Notes under the pieces: generated by a model | Database searches by the model: none | Seen by the model: only the letters and a program-made list of their open reading frames with translations | What the model was told of the DNA's origin: nothing | Shown here: positions 1 through 6,828 of the stretch, one piece after another | How the letters are laid out: each line of letters begins with the position of its first letter | How positions within the stretch are numbered: position 1 is the first letter of the stretch | From: JBDNJM01 sp041687755 | GTDB taxonomy: Bacteria; Planctomycetota; UBA1135; GCA-002686595 | Direction of reading: 5' to 3' | Assembly: GCA_041687755.1 (NCBI GenBank) | Contig: JBDNJM010000172.1 | Location: 1 to 10,442, forward strand | Length of the DNA: 10,442 bases | Made by a program: the position numbers and the translations under genes

Positions 1-1
1 C

Positions 2-41
2 CAAGCCGGTGAAAACGTGCCTGGCACCGTATCCTTCCCCC
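2..41 (-). repeat. Dispersed palindromic (REP-like) repeat, copy 1
   Basis: Forty bases are identical to 9468-9507, and the reverse complement matches the copies at 9390-9432 and 10385-10427. The core contains the inverted repeat GTGCC-T-GGCAC, flanked by a CCGGTGAAAAC side and a TATCCTTCCCCC side. Taking GGGGGAAGGATAC to CACCGGC as forward, this copy is in reverse orientation. Its left edge meets the window edge and may be cut. Short intergenic palindromes of this kind are often REP elements mobilised by RAYT/IS200-like transposases. No such transposase is in this window, so the family assignment is inference. Confidence 0.85.
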
Positions 42-60
42 AGCGCGGATGCTGAGTTCA

Positions 61-86
61 CTGGCACCGTGCCCGGTGAAACACCG
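61..86. repeat. Two adjacent small hairpins, possibly a degenerate repeat copy or terminator
   Basis: GGCAC-C-GTGCC (63-73) is a 5-bp inverted repeat around one base. It is followed directly by CGGTG-AAA-CACCG (74-86). The pieces GGCACCGT and CCGGTGAAA also occur in the complete repeat at 2-41, so this may be a scrambled or decayed copy. It starts just beyond the stop codon of the minus-strand gene at 88-1326. On the minus strand the first hairpin met has a TTT loop, so the pair may serve as that gene's transcription end. There is no T-run. Confidence 0.4.
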
Positions 87-87
87 A

Positions 88-1326
88 CTAGTCGCCCGGC
101 TCGACCTCGACCGCCAGCGGTGAGCCGATCTCGACCATCCAGTCTTCGAAGGTCTTAGGCGAGTCGCCAAAGGCACACACCAGCGTCGCCCGGTCCTCGC
201 GGTCCTCGGCCGGGATCAGAATCGGCTTCCAGCCCTCACCCCAGCTCTGGCTAAGCACCGACATCAGCCGGCCGCTGTGCACGAACAGCCCAGGGCGGTA
301 GATCCCCAGGCTGGCGAAGTCCGGCTGGTCCAGCAGGAACGTGCCCCCGCCGTGCTCGATCCACGCGCTGCGATCACTCGGTACCGGGCTGTAGCGCTCG
401 GGCACGGGCAGTTCGAAGCCTTCTGAGCCCGCGCCGTGTCGGACGGCCGTGACCTCCCCCTCGAGCTGGATCTCGTTCAGGTTCACGCCGTTGTGGTTGA
501 AGTACTCCGACCCGGCGCGCCGCCACGCGCGCAGGCGCACGACCGGGCTGCCCCAAGTCATCGTCAGGTCGTAGCCCGCAGCCTCGATGACGGGCATCGC
601 CTTCCCGTTGCCCTGCACGGCCCAAGTGAAGGCCTCCGCGCGCAGCACGCGCTGGAACGGGTTGGGCTCGAGGACTTCGACGTTCGTCACGACGCTCGGA
701 AACACGCTGAAGAGCAGCTCGTCCAAGGCTCGATTATGGGTGTATTCCGCCCGCAGCTGGCTCCCGATGGCCTCTGTTTCGACGCAACCGACGCTGGACC
801 CGAGCGGATAGCACACGAGCCGCCAGTCGGCCTCGAGAGCCTCCAGCTCGAGCCGGCCGTGCACGCGCTCGTCGGCGGGGATCGTCGCGCGCAGCACGCC
901 GTTGTCGAGGACCGCCTCCATGCGCCGAACGATCGTGCCCAAATCGACCGTCCGGCGCTCGCGCTTCAGCTTCGGCTTGCGCCACTTCGGCGGGCGCGCG
1001 CTGGAGCTGCGGCCCGGAAACGCCTCGAGCGTTCCGCCGCCCGGCGGCACGCTGCAAAAGACAGTCAGGACCTCGGCCTGCGCGTCGTAGACCGCCGGCA
1101 CGTCCTCGCCATCGAGCCGCACGAGGCAGCGCCCGTCCAGCTCGAGCCGCAACTCGAAGACTCTTGGCGCGAAAGCGTGCGCCGTCGAGTTGGCCAAGCG
1201 CCACTCGAGCGGGCCGAGCGGCTCCTGGGCCGCGGCCTCGGCGCCACCGGCGGCCAGCAGCACCGCGAACCAGACGGTCGCGGCCGCCCCACTTCTGAAG
1301 TGCAGTAGAACGGGATAGCAGGTCAT
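88..1326 (-). CDS. Secreted protein of unknown function
   Basis: A 412-residue protein that I do not recognise. I chose the ATG at 1326 rather than the farther in-frame start at 1470. The chosen Met is followed by a hydrophobic stretch (about residues 12-28) and an Ala-rich AEAAA/Q cleavage site near residue 33, while the 48-residue extension is Pro/Arg/Thr-rich and unlike a leader. No Shine-Dalgarno is visible. The mature protein looks beta-rich, with alternating hydrophobic residues in its middle third. It has a basic patch (WRKPKLKRERR, about 115-125) before a conserved-looking segment starting VDLGTIVRRMEAVL. The few cysteines (CLVRL, VFCSV, LVCYPLGSSVGCVE, LVCAF) could form disulfides. 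No catalytic motif was seen. It lies downstream of the minus-strand hydrolase at 1551-2942 on the same strand, but a 224-bp gap and a hairpin separate them, so co-transcription is doubtful. Confidence 0.75.
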   Translation of the reverse strand: MTCYPVLLHFRSGAAATVWFAVLLAAGGAEAAAQEPLGPLEWRLANSTAHAFAPRVFELRLELDGRCLVRLDGEDVPAVYDAQAEVLTVFCSVPPGGGTLEAFPGRSSSARPPKWRKPKLKRERRTVDLGTIVRRMEAVLDNGVLRATIPADERVHGRLELEALEADWRLVCYPLGSSVGCVETEAIGSQLRAEYTHNRALDELLFSVFPSVVTNVEVLEPNPFQRVLRAEAFTWAVQGNGKAMPVIEAAGYDLTMTWGSPVVRLRAWRRAGSEYFNHNGVNLNEIQLEGEVTAVRHGAGSEGFELPVPERYSPVPSDRSAWIEHGGGTFLLDQPDFASLGIYRPGLFVHSGRLMSVLSQSWGEGWKPILIPAEDREDRATLVCAFGDSPKTFEDWMVEIGSPLAVEVEPGD

Positions 1327-1354
1327 GGAAGGGTGAGGGCCAGGGCATTCGGGG

Positions 1355-1522
1355 TTGCGCGTCGTCGCCGGGCGTGTCGAGTCGGGGCAGCACGTCACCG
1401 GGCTGCGCGTCCCGGGCGCCGACTTGGGCCAGGGGCTGTTCTTGTCGCGACCGGCGTACAGCGACGGCATCGGCGCGCTGTTGGCCGACGAGCGCGAACA
1501 GGGGCGGCTGCGCGCTGCCTGA
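1355..1522 (+). pseudogene. Possible 3' remnant of a lost gene
   Basis: Between the two minus-strand genes, one plus-strand frame reads as protein-like sequence: it begins LRVVAGRVESGQHVTGLRVP and continues through FLSRPAYSDGIGALLADE to a TGA at 1520-1522. Composition (G/V/A/D/E/L mix, few Arg/Pro runs) looks more like real protein than the other frames here. It has no ATG, a TGA lies upstream at 1334-1336, and only a TTG (1355) could start it. It would be 55 residues, perhaps the C-terminus of a gene whose 5' part has been lost. It overlaps the rejected N-terminal extension of the minus-strand gene. This call rests on composition alone. Confidence 0.2.
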
Positions 1523-1544
1523 GCGAGACGCGAGCCGGCTCAGG
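1518..1544 (-). terminator. Hairpin just after the minus-strand hydrolase
   Basis: CCTGAGC (1518-1524) and GCTCAGG (1538-1544) form a 7-bp stem with a 13-base loop. It begins 6 bases beyond the stop codon (1551-1553) of the minus-strand gene 1551-2942. There is no T-run, so it would be an imperfect intrinsic terminator. Confidence 0.35.
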
Positions 1545-1550
1545 TGAGCG

Positions 1551-2942
1551 CTACTCTGCTCGCCGCTTCGGCAGGCTCACCTTGCGGTCGCGCTCGGTCT
1601 CAATCTCGATCGTCGCCCAGTAGAAGCGTCCGCGATCATCGTCCGCGCGAGCGCGCTCGAGGGCGCCCTCGAGGTCGGGCTCCACGAGCCCTTTGAAGAC
1701 GGTCTTGCCGTTGCAGCGCACATCTATCTCTGCGGTCACGTCCAGCATGTCCGGGTGCACGAACAGCCGCGCGCGGCGCAGGTTGTCGCTGGTCAGATCG
1801 ATCCGATTGCGGCCGCTGAGCACTGCATGCACCGCGATCGGTTCGGCATGCTCCGGCCGGGCCTCAACCTCCAGCCAGTGCCGCCGATTCCAGCGCAGCG
1901 GCCGTTCTTCCGAGGCCACGACGTGGTCCGGCCAGCCCTCGACGTTCCAGGTGCTCTCGAACAGCATCGAACCGCCCTGGCGCAGGAACACCTCGGGCGG
2001 GTATGCGTTGCGCGGTCGATCGGAGAAGAACTCCGCCATCGGGCCCAACGCCTCCTGATAGATGGTGTGTCCCCCGTTCATCTCCTCGAACGCCCAGTCG
2101 AGGTGGTGCTTCTCGGACCACTTCGAGTTGGTGTGGTTGTCGCCATTGATCCCGTAGGGCTCAGCAGAGCCGAACACGGCCAGCCCCGGCACGTTGACGA
2201 GGTTGGCGATGCTGTCCTTCTCGACGAAGTCGTAGCCACCGCTGTGGGGCGAGACCGCGCCGAAGCGGTCGCCGAACAGTAGGCCGATGCGGTAGGCGAG
2301 ATGCCCGCCCATCGACTGCCCCGTCACGTAGATCCGGTCGGGGTCGATCGGGAGCTGGCGCTGCACGTTGGAGATCGTCGAGAACACCAGGCTATACCCG
2401 GTCGGTCCCCACCCGCGCTCCGACGCTGGCGCCGCGACGATCGCCTGCATGTTCGCCGTGACCTCGGGCGCGTACAGGTTCAGGTACTGCTCCGCCGTCG
2501 CGTGCGCGCGCTCCGCGCTCATCGAGGAATTGCCGCCGTGGCCGACGACGACCAGGGAGTAGGCCAGTTCGGGGTCGTAGTCCTCCGGCACGTACAGCGC
2601 GTACTCCGAGGCGTAGTCCACGTGGGCGCACTCGGAGGAGTGCCAAGTCACTTCGCCGATCAGGGCGGTCGGGTCGGGATAGCTCGCACGCCGAGCGTTC
2701 AGGAGTCCTTGCCACTCGGGAGGCGTCGTGAGACCTGCCTCGCGGATGGCCGCAGCCATCTTCTCTGTCGCATCCGCGGGGGCGCCCCAACGTGCGTCCA
2801 GGTAGGCGTCGAGCTCGGCCCGCAAGTCCGTGTCGTCCTGCGGCTCGACGGTGGCGATCCCCGGCGGGGGTGCGCCGTTCTGGCGCTCGGGAACCTCGGG
2901 CACCTGGGGGCAGACGAACAGGGTCAGGAAGAGCGTCAGCAT
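1551..2942 (-). CDS. Secreted alpha/beta-hydrolase, esterase / PHB-depolymerase-like
   Basis: A 463-residue protein. The ATG at 2942 is preferred over a start at 3005 because it begins a short hydrophobic leader (MLTLFLTLFVCPQVP), implying export. The Cys in it is not in a good lipobox. The fold is shown by LVVVGHGGNSS (oxyanion-hole loop, HGG at about 135-137) and by RIYVTGQSMGGHLAYRIG with the GxSxGG nucleophile elbow at Ser210. A PHSGGYDF strand end, a likely Asp in PYGINGDN (about 268) and a His in EEMNGGHTIYQ (about 292) follow. This order matches the esterase-D / polyhydroxybutyrate-depolymerase type of serine hydrolase. Substrate cannot be read from the sequence. After about residue 310, a further 150 residues look like a beta-rich accessory domain, ending in a charged tail. 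An N-terminal linker (about 20-60) is Pro/Asp-rich. It is divergent from the hydrolase-NTF2 gene at 3155, with 212 bp between the starts. Confidence 0.85.
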   Translation of the reverse strand: MLTLFLTLFVCPQVPEVPERQNGAPPPGIATVEPQDDTDLRAELDAYLDARWGAPADATEKMAAAIREAGLTTPPEWQGLLNARRASYPDPTALIGEVTWHSSECAHVDYASEYALYVPEDYDPELAYSLVVVGHGGNSSMSAERAHATAEQYLNLYAPEVTANMQAIVAAPASERGWGPTGYSLVFSTISNVQRQLPIDPDRIYVTGQSMGGHLAYRIGLLFGDRFGAVSPHSGGYDFVEKDSIANLVNVPGLAVFGSAEPYGINGDNHTNSKWSEKHHLDWAFEEMNGGHTIYQEALGPMAEFFSDRPRNAYPPEVFLRQGGSMLFESTWNVEGWPDHVVASEERPLRWNRRHWLEVEARPEHAEPIAVHAVLSGRNRIDLTSDNLRRARLFVHPDMLDVTAEIDVRCNGKTVFKGLVEPDLEGALERARADDDRGRFYWATIEIETERDRKVSLPKRRAE

Positions 2943-3154
2943 GGGGAGTCGTCGAAGGTTGGACGTCCGGGCCTGTGCAACGCGAGGCGCGCCGCCAGCG
3001 GGCAAGGCGAGTTCGAGCGTACGCGCCCGAAGCCCACACGACTCCCGGAACCTGGGCGGCGGGCCCGCGCGCCCTCGGGCCAGCCCTGGTTACCCTGCCG
3101 GGGCGCCCCTGTTTCCTCCTCCGCCGTTTCAGTCCCCTGGCCCGCGAGCCTCCC
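2943..3154. promoter_or_regulatory. Divergent intergenic region between two hydrolase genes
   Basis: These 212 bp must hold the promoters of both the minus-strand hydrolase (start 2942) and the plus-strand hydrolase-NTF2 fusion (start 3155). The stretch is very GC-rich. I found no convincing -35/-10 pair, sigma-54 site or operator palindrome. The call rests on gene arrangement only. Confidence 0.4.
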
Positions 3155-4270
3155 GTGACGCTTCTTCTCCCCCTGCTCTTCGCCGGTCTGCCCCAGGCCG
3201 CTCCCGCACCGACACCTGAGATGCAGCAGCTCCCCCTCTCCGACGGTTCGACGCTTGAGTTTCTGCTGCAGCTGCCGGACGACCACGACCCGCTGCAGGC
3301 CGCGCCGCTGCTGCTCGCCCTGCCGCCGGGCGATCAGTCGCGCGACATGGTCGATGCGGGCATGGGCCTGTACTGGTCGGACAAGGGCCGCGAACTCGGC
3401 TGGATCGTCGCCTCGCCGGTGGCGCCTGCGGGGTCGAGCTTCTTCACGGGCTCCGAGTTCGCGCTCGTCGAGCTGCTCGACCACCTCGAAGCCACGCATC
3501 TCGTGCTGGGCAACCGGGCCCACGTCGCCGGCCCCTCGAACGGCGGGCGCAGCGGCTTCCGGCTTGCCCTCCAGCACCCCGACCGCGTCGCCTCGCTGCT
3601 CGTCGTGCCCGGCTTCCCCCCGACGCCCGCGGACGAGGCGCTGCTCCATCAGCTGCTCGACATCAGCGTCGCGATGTTCGTCGGCGGTGACGACGGCGCC
3701 TGGGTCACGTCCGCCCAAGACACCCTCGCCACGCTCCAGGAACTCGGGCACACCGACGTCAGCCTGACCGTGTTTCCCGACGAGGGGCACACGCCCCCCA
3801 GCGCCACGCCGGAGCTGCTGTTCTCCTACCTCGAACGCTTCCGCGCCGAGCAGCTCGCGGATCTCGCCGCCCAGGCTGCCGTCGCGGCCGTGCTCGACGA
3901 CTTCCACGCCGCCGCCTCGGCCGCCGACGGCCCGCGCTACTTCGGGCACTTCACGCCGAACGCGGTGTTCCTCGGGACGGACCCGCAGGAGCGCTGGACG
4001 ATTCGCCAGTTCCGCGCCTACGCCGAGCCGTACTTCGAAGCCGGCACGGGCTGGACCTATCGGGCGCTCGAGCGCTCGGTCCGCATCGGCTCCGACGGCG
4101 CGACCGCCTGGTTCGATGAACGGCTCGACAACGACTCGTACGGGCAGACCCGCGGCACCGGCGTGCTCGTGCGCCGCGGCGCGGCCTGGCGCATCGCCCA
4201 GTACAGCCTGTCCCTCCCGGTGCCCAACGATCTGGCCAAGGACCTAGTCGAGCGCATCCGAGGCGAGTAG
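3155..4270 (+). CDS. Exported alpha/beta-hydrolase fused to a C-terminal NTF2/SnoaL-like domain
   Basis: A 371-residue protein. I chose the GTG at 3155 because it starts a compact leader (MTLLLPLLFAGLPQAAPAPT). The frame is open farther upstream but reads Arg/Pro-rich. No Shine-Dalgarno is seen. Residues about 25-230 form an alpha/beta-hydrolase: LLLALPPGDQ strand, HVAGPSNGGRSGFRLALQHP with nucleophile Ser128, MFVGGDDGAW (acid about Asp179/180) and FPDEGHTPP with His212. This resembles the dienelactone-hydrolase/esterase type of peptide- or ester-cleaving enzymes. Residues about 240-371 form an NTF2-like (SnoaL/DUF4440 type) domain with the typical DGPRYFGHFTPNAVFLGTD, ERWTIRQFRAYAEPYF, DNDSYGQTRGTGVLVRR and WRIAQYSLSLPVPND segments. 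In this superfamily the cone-shaped domain binds small ligands or acts as an enzyme pocket. The fusion suggests the domain handles the product or mediates assembly. The tail is duplicated as the separate gene at 6199-6588. Confidence 0.85.
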   Translation: MTLLLPLLFAGLPQAAPAPTPEMQQLPLSDGSTLEFLLQLPDDHDPLQAAPLLLALPPGDQSRDMVDAGMGLYWSDKGRELGWIVASPVAPAGSSFFTGSEFALVELLDHLEATHLVLGNRAHVAGPSNGGRSGFRLALQHPDRVASLLVVPGFPPTPADEALLHQLLDISVAMFVGGDDGAWVTSAQDTLATLQELGHTDVSLTVFPDEGHTPPSATPELLFSYLERFRAEQLADLAAQAAVAAVLDDFHAAASAADGPRYFGHFTPNAVFLGTDPQERWTIRQFRAYAEPYFEAGTGWTYRALERSVRIGSDGATAWFDERLDNDSYGQTRGTGVLVRRGAAWRIAQYSLSLPVPNDLAKDLVERIRGE

Positions 4271-4623
4271 CCCGGGGCCCCAAGAACCCAGCCGCGACCG
4301 TGCCCGAGTCCCCGCAGGGCCACCCCCTCAATCGACGAAGTCGAACGCAACGCGACTCCATAGGTCGCGCAAGCGCCTCGCTGGCGCGCTCCCCGACCTT
4401 CACGTCCCTGGGGTCACCCCGGACTCGAGCCATTCGCCCCCGGCATCAGGTGAACAACGCCTTTCCGCACAAGCGACTATCAGGGAGGAACTTGCGCCGA
4501 CTGGCAGGGAAGGCACGAAACTCTTCCGGAATGACAATTACCGGGGGGGGGGCGTGCATTAAGTTGTTGACTAATCAGCTCGCGCTTAGTCTCCCCAGCA
4601 ATCCTTAATCCCTTGTCGCCGCC
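4271..4623. other. 353-bp non-coding stretch with a G10 tract
   Basis: No convincing gene was seen on either strand. A 102-codon open frame here (4300-4608) reads Arg/Ser/Pro-rich with no leader or motif. Base composition becomes more AT-rich from about 4440, where the coupled gene pair begins. A run of ten G lies at 4543-4552. A TTGACT hexamer at 4567-4572 could be a -35 box for the gene at 4624, but I see no good -10 at normal spacing. A weak GCGCC/GGCGC hairpin lies at 4374-4388. Confidence 0.5.
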
Positions 4624-5166
4624 ATGTCCCCCAACGCCTTCTTCGTTCTACTCACCGTCTGCAGCCTCACGGGTCCTGGACTTCACCCGGCACCCCAGGA
4701 CAGTGAGAACCCGTGCCGCTGCACCGCCACGGTGACCGATGTTACCGTGCCCCCGACCGTCACTCCGCCGCTTGAATGCGACATCACTCTCGAACTCAGC
4801 GCAACCCTCGAGAATGGATCCTGCTCCGAGGAAGGTAACGGCTTCAACTGCACTAGCGAAAGCTCTTGCACGGGCCATGTACTTTACTTTGCCAGCATCA
4901 CCGGTGCGGGCTGCGATTTCAACCTCTGCCGTCGAACACAATACAACGACGACACGACCACTCCAGGCTCTCCCGGTGAGGCTTCGGCGGTCGTGTGCGT
5001 TCCCGCTGGTGACGGCTATCAGAGCCCGACGCTGCCTGATACAACGTTGATGCTGGACTGCGCTCAATCTCTGCAGGTCAACATAACTCTGCGCAACTCC
5101 GCCGGAGCCATTGTGGCATCGGACGGTGCATTAGCCACCTGCGCCCCCTGCTTCGCCGGGGAGTGA
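4624..5166 (+). CDS. Small secreted cysteine-rich protein, unknown function
   Basis: A 180-residue protein with a leader (hydrophobic about residues 5-17, HPAPQ cleavage region near 25). The mature part has twelve cysteines (about 31, 33, 52, 67, 76, 82, 97, 102, 125, 146, 173 and 176), including a CxC near the N-terminus and a CxxC near the C-terminus. An even number with no free thiol pattern suggests up to six disulfides, or a metal site. It is Thr/Ser/Pro/Asn-rich and acidic, as in extracellular or surface-exposed beta proteins. I recognise no family. Its TGA overlaps the ATG of the next gene by one base (TGATG at 5164-5168), so the two are probably translated together. Codon use is less GC-biased than in the flanking hydrolase genes. 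No Shine-Dalgarno is visible, but the ATG is the only sensible start for the leader. Confidence 0.75.
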   Translation: MSPNAFFVLLTVCSLTGPGLHPAPQDSENPCRCTATVTDVTVPPTVTPPLECDITLELSATLENGSCSEEGNGFNCTSESSCTGHVLYFASITGAGCDFNLCRRTQYNDDTTTPGSPGEASAVVCVPAGDGYQSPTLPDTTLMLDCAQSLQVNITLRNSAGAIVASDGALATCAPCFAGE

Positions 5167-6155
5167 TGGTAAGCAACACATTCCACAACAAGTCGACTGC
5201 CGGCTGGAGGCGAGGGTGGCCGACGGCAGCAGCCGCGGTCAGCGCCGTGCTCGTGGGGACCTGGTTCGTCCTCGGGCGCGGGAGCGCGCCCGATAGTTCC
5301 GGCGCGAATGGAGGGCTCTCCCCGGGTGCCGCCCCCGACGCTCGGGCCAGGGACCTCGCCTCTGACGCGGACGGCGGGCATGTTGCTCGCAAGGAGGCTG
5401 CACAAGCGCTGACGGAACCGCCGGCCGAACCGGCCCCGCGGGCAGCCGATATCGCGCAGGCGAACGCTGCCCCGCTGGGGATGGAGTGGGTAGACGACAA
5501 GCTAAGCCTCACCCGGGAATTGTTCCTCAGTTTCGAGCCTCAACCCATGGGGGCCACCCTGCAGGAGTTCTGGGGCGATGAATGGCCGGCCGTCAGCGAG
5601 GAGATGCTCGCGGCTGGATGGGACATGGACATGCCCGTAAAAGTCATTCCGCAGGAATTGATGGAACCCATCTTCCGGCAAACCGTCCTGTTGGGGGGTT
5701 CGGGAAACGAGAACCTGCTGAGGTCAAGGGTGGAGGGCAAGTTCCCCGTCTCCGCCTTCGAGGGCAGTCCGCGCAGCGGCATGCCGGAGGACCTGCGAAT
5801 GTGGAGGCTGGACGAGGAGCAGAAGGAGGCCCTTCGAGCAGTGGACGAGGAGTATCGACCACGCTTCGAGCGTGTCCGGGAGGATCTCCTCCAGGCCGAG
5901 ATGATCCTCCGGCGAGAAACCTACGAGAGCGGGGAGTATCGAGCCTCGCCGCTCTACCCCTATCGCCACTCCGAAGAGCTTCAGGGCGAGGGGAAGCCCA
6001 AGAAGTCCCAGTTGAATACCTTCTCACGCTACGGCTGGAAGCTGACCTATTTCCTCGGACAGACGGCGGATCCGCTTTACTCCTCGTTCAAGGACGAGTA
6101 CGAGCGCCTGTTCGAGAAGCGCCGGGAGGCCTTCGCGTCGGCCGCGGGCTTGTAG
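5166..6155 (+). CDS. Single-pass membrane protein of unknown function, coupled to the cysteine-rich gene
   Basis: A 329-residue protein. The ATG at 5166 overlaps the preceding stop by one base. A GTG at 5163 is an alternative one codon earlier. Residues 1-17 contain RR and are followed by one hydrophobic span (about 18-36, AAAAVSAVLVGTWFVLG). By the positive-inside rule the remaining 290 residues lie outside the cytoplasm. A Pro/Ala/Asp-rich linker (about 38-100) leads to a folded region starting near GMEWVDDKLSLTRELFLSFE. Residues about 212-252 are strongly helical and charged, probably a coiled coil. The C-terminus (YGWKLTYFLGQTADPLYSSFKDEYERLFEKRREAF) is also helical. No enzyme motif was seen and I recognise no family. 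Coupling to the secreted cysteine-rich protein suggests both act at the same envelope site, perhaps as partners; that is inference. Confidence 0.75.
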   Translation: MVSNTFHNKSTAGWRRGWPTAAAAVSAVLVGTWFVLGRGSAPDSSGANGGLSPGAAPDARARDLASDADGGHVARKEAAQALTEPPAEPAPRAADIAQANAAPLGMEWVDDKLSLTRELFLSFEPQPMGATLQEFWGDEWPAVSEEMLAAGWDMDMPVKVIPQELMEPIFRQTVLLGGSGNENLLRSRVEGKFPVSAFEGSPRSGMPEDLRMWRLDEEQKEALRAVDEEYRPRFERVREDLLQAEMILRRETYESGEYRASPLYPYRHSEELQGEGKPKKSQLNTFSRYGWKLTYFLGQTADPLYSSFKDEYERLFEKRREAFASAAGL

Positions 6156-6198
6156 TCCCCGTCCATCCGGGAGCCTTCCGCCGTTGCCGCAGGACTCC

Positions 6199-6588
6199 AT
6201 GCAGGTCGCGGACCGCGCCACCGTGCTCGTCGACTTTCACGCCGACGGCCCGCGCTACTTCGGGCACTTCACGCCGAACGCGGTGTTCCTCGGGACGGAC
6301 CCGGAGGAGCGCTGGACGATTCGCCAGTTCCGTGCGTACGCCGAGCCGTACTTCGAGGCCGGCACCGGCTGGACCTATCGGGCGGTAAAGCGCTCCATTC
6401 GCATCGGCGCCGACGGCGCGACCGCCTGGTTCGACGAGCGCCTCGACAACGACTCCTACGGCCAGACCCGCGGCACCGGCGTGCTCGTGCGCCGCGGCGC
6501 GCGCTGGCGGATCGCCCAGTACAGCCTGTCGCTGCCGGTCCCGAACGACCTCGCCGCCGATCTGGTGCAGCGTATCCGCGGACAGTGA
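6199..6588 (+). CDS. Stand-alone NTF2/SnoaL-like domain protein, duplicate of the 3155-4270 tail
   Basis: A 129-residue protein from the ATG at 6199; an in-frame TTG at 6184 would add five residues. From DGPRYFGHF to the end it matches residues 257-371 of the 3155-4270 protein at 106 of 115 positions. By hand count about 36 of 345 bases differ, mostly at third codon positions. Homology begins a little earlier (VLVDFHA against VLDDFHA), and a five-residue AASAA-type stretch is missing. It has no leader and no hydrolase part, so unlike its parent it would stay in the cytoplasm. The family (SnoaL-like polyketide cyclase, DUF4440, ketosteroid isomerase fold) includes many free-standing single-domain proteins, so this could work as such. 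The synonymous excess argues against a dead fragment. It starts 43 bp after the membrane-protein gene and may share its transcript. Confidence 0.75.
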   Translation: MQVADRATVLVDFHADGPRYFGHFTPNAVFLGTDPEERWTIRQFRAYAEPYFEAGTGWTYRAVKRSIRIGADGATAWFDERLDNDSYGQTRGTGVLVRRGARWRIAQYSLSLPVPNDLAADLVQRIRGQ

Positions 6589-6746
6589 TTCACCCTCGCG
6601 GGGCCCCCACGGTCTCGATTTCGAGGCGCGCGGCTCCGCACGATGCCCCCCTGGAGGCCGGAGAGCCGGGACCGAACCGCCGAGCGCATTCGCACGCCGG
6701 TCCCGCGTTGTCGGAATGTCCAGCTCGGCGTAACTTTGAACCGACA

Positions 6747-6785
6747 GGGACCGTCCTCAGGTCCCCGACACCGCGCCTGCGGTGT
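6747..6785. promoter_or_regulatory. Two tandem hairpins in the leader of the interrupted gene
   Basis: GGGACC (6747-6752) pairs with GGTCCC (6760-6765) across a 7-base loop. Two bases later ACACCGC (6768-6774) pairs with GCGGTGT (6779-6785) across a 4-base loop. They end 43 bases before the ATG at 6829. They may be leader RNA structure, a terminator for the upstream gene, or another class of dispersed repeat. No T-run follows. Confidence 0.35.
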
Positions 6786-6828
6786 GGCGCGTCCGCCTGC
6801 AATGCAAAGCTCTGATCGAGGCTTCCCC

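Noticed and set aside
436..1308. Plus-strand open frame of 290 codons opposite the first gene
   Set aside because: It has His/Arg/Ala-rich composition, no leader or motif, and covers the reverse of a protein with a clear signal peptide.
1327..1470. Upstream 48-residue extension of the first gene
   Set aside because: It places a Pro/Arg/Thr-rich segment before a signal peptide, so the internal ATG at 1326 is the better start.
2792..3154. Upstream extension of the hydrolase-NTF2 gene
   Set aside because: It would overlap the divergent gene and is Arg/Pro/Gly-rich. The GTG at 3155 starts a proper leader.
4300..4608. 102-codon open frame before the cysteine-rich gene
   Set aside because: It is Ser/Arg/Pro-rich with no motif, contains the G10 tract, and lies where base composition does not look coding.
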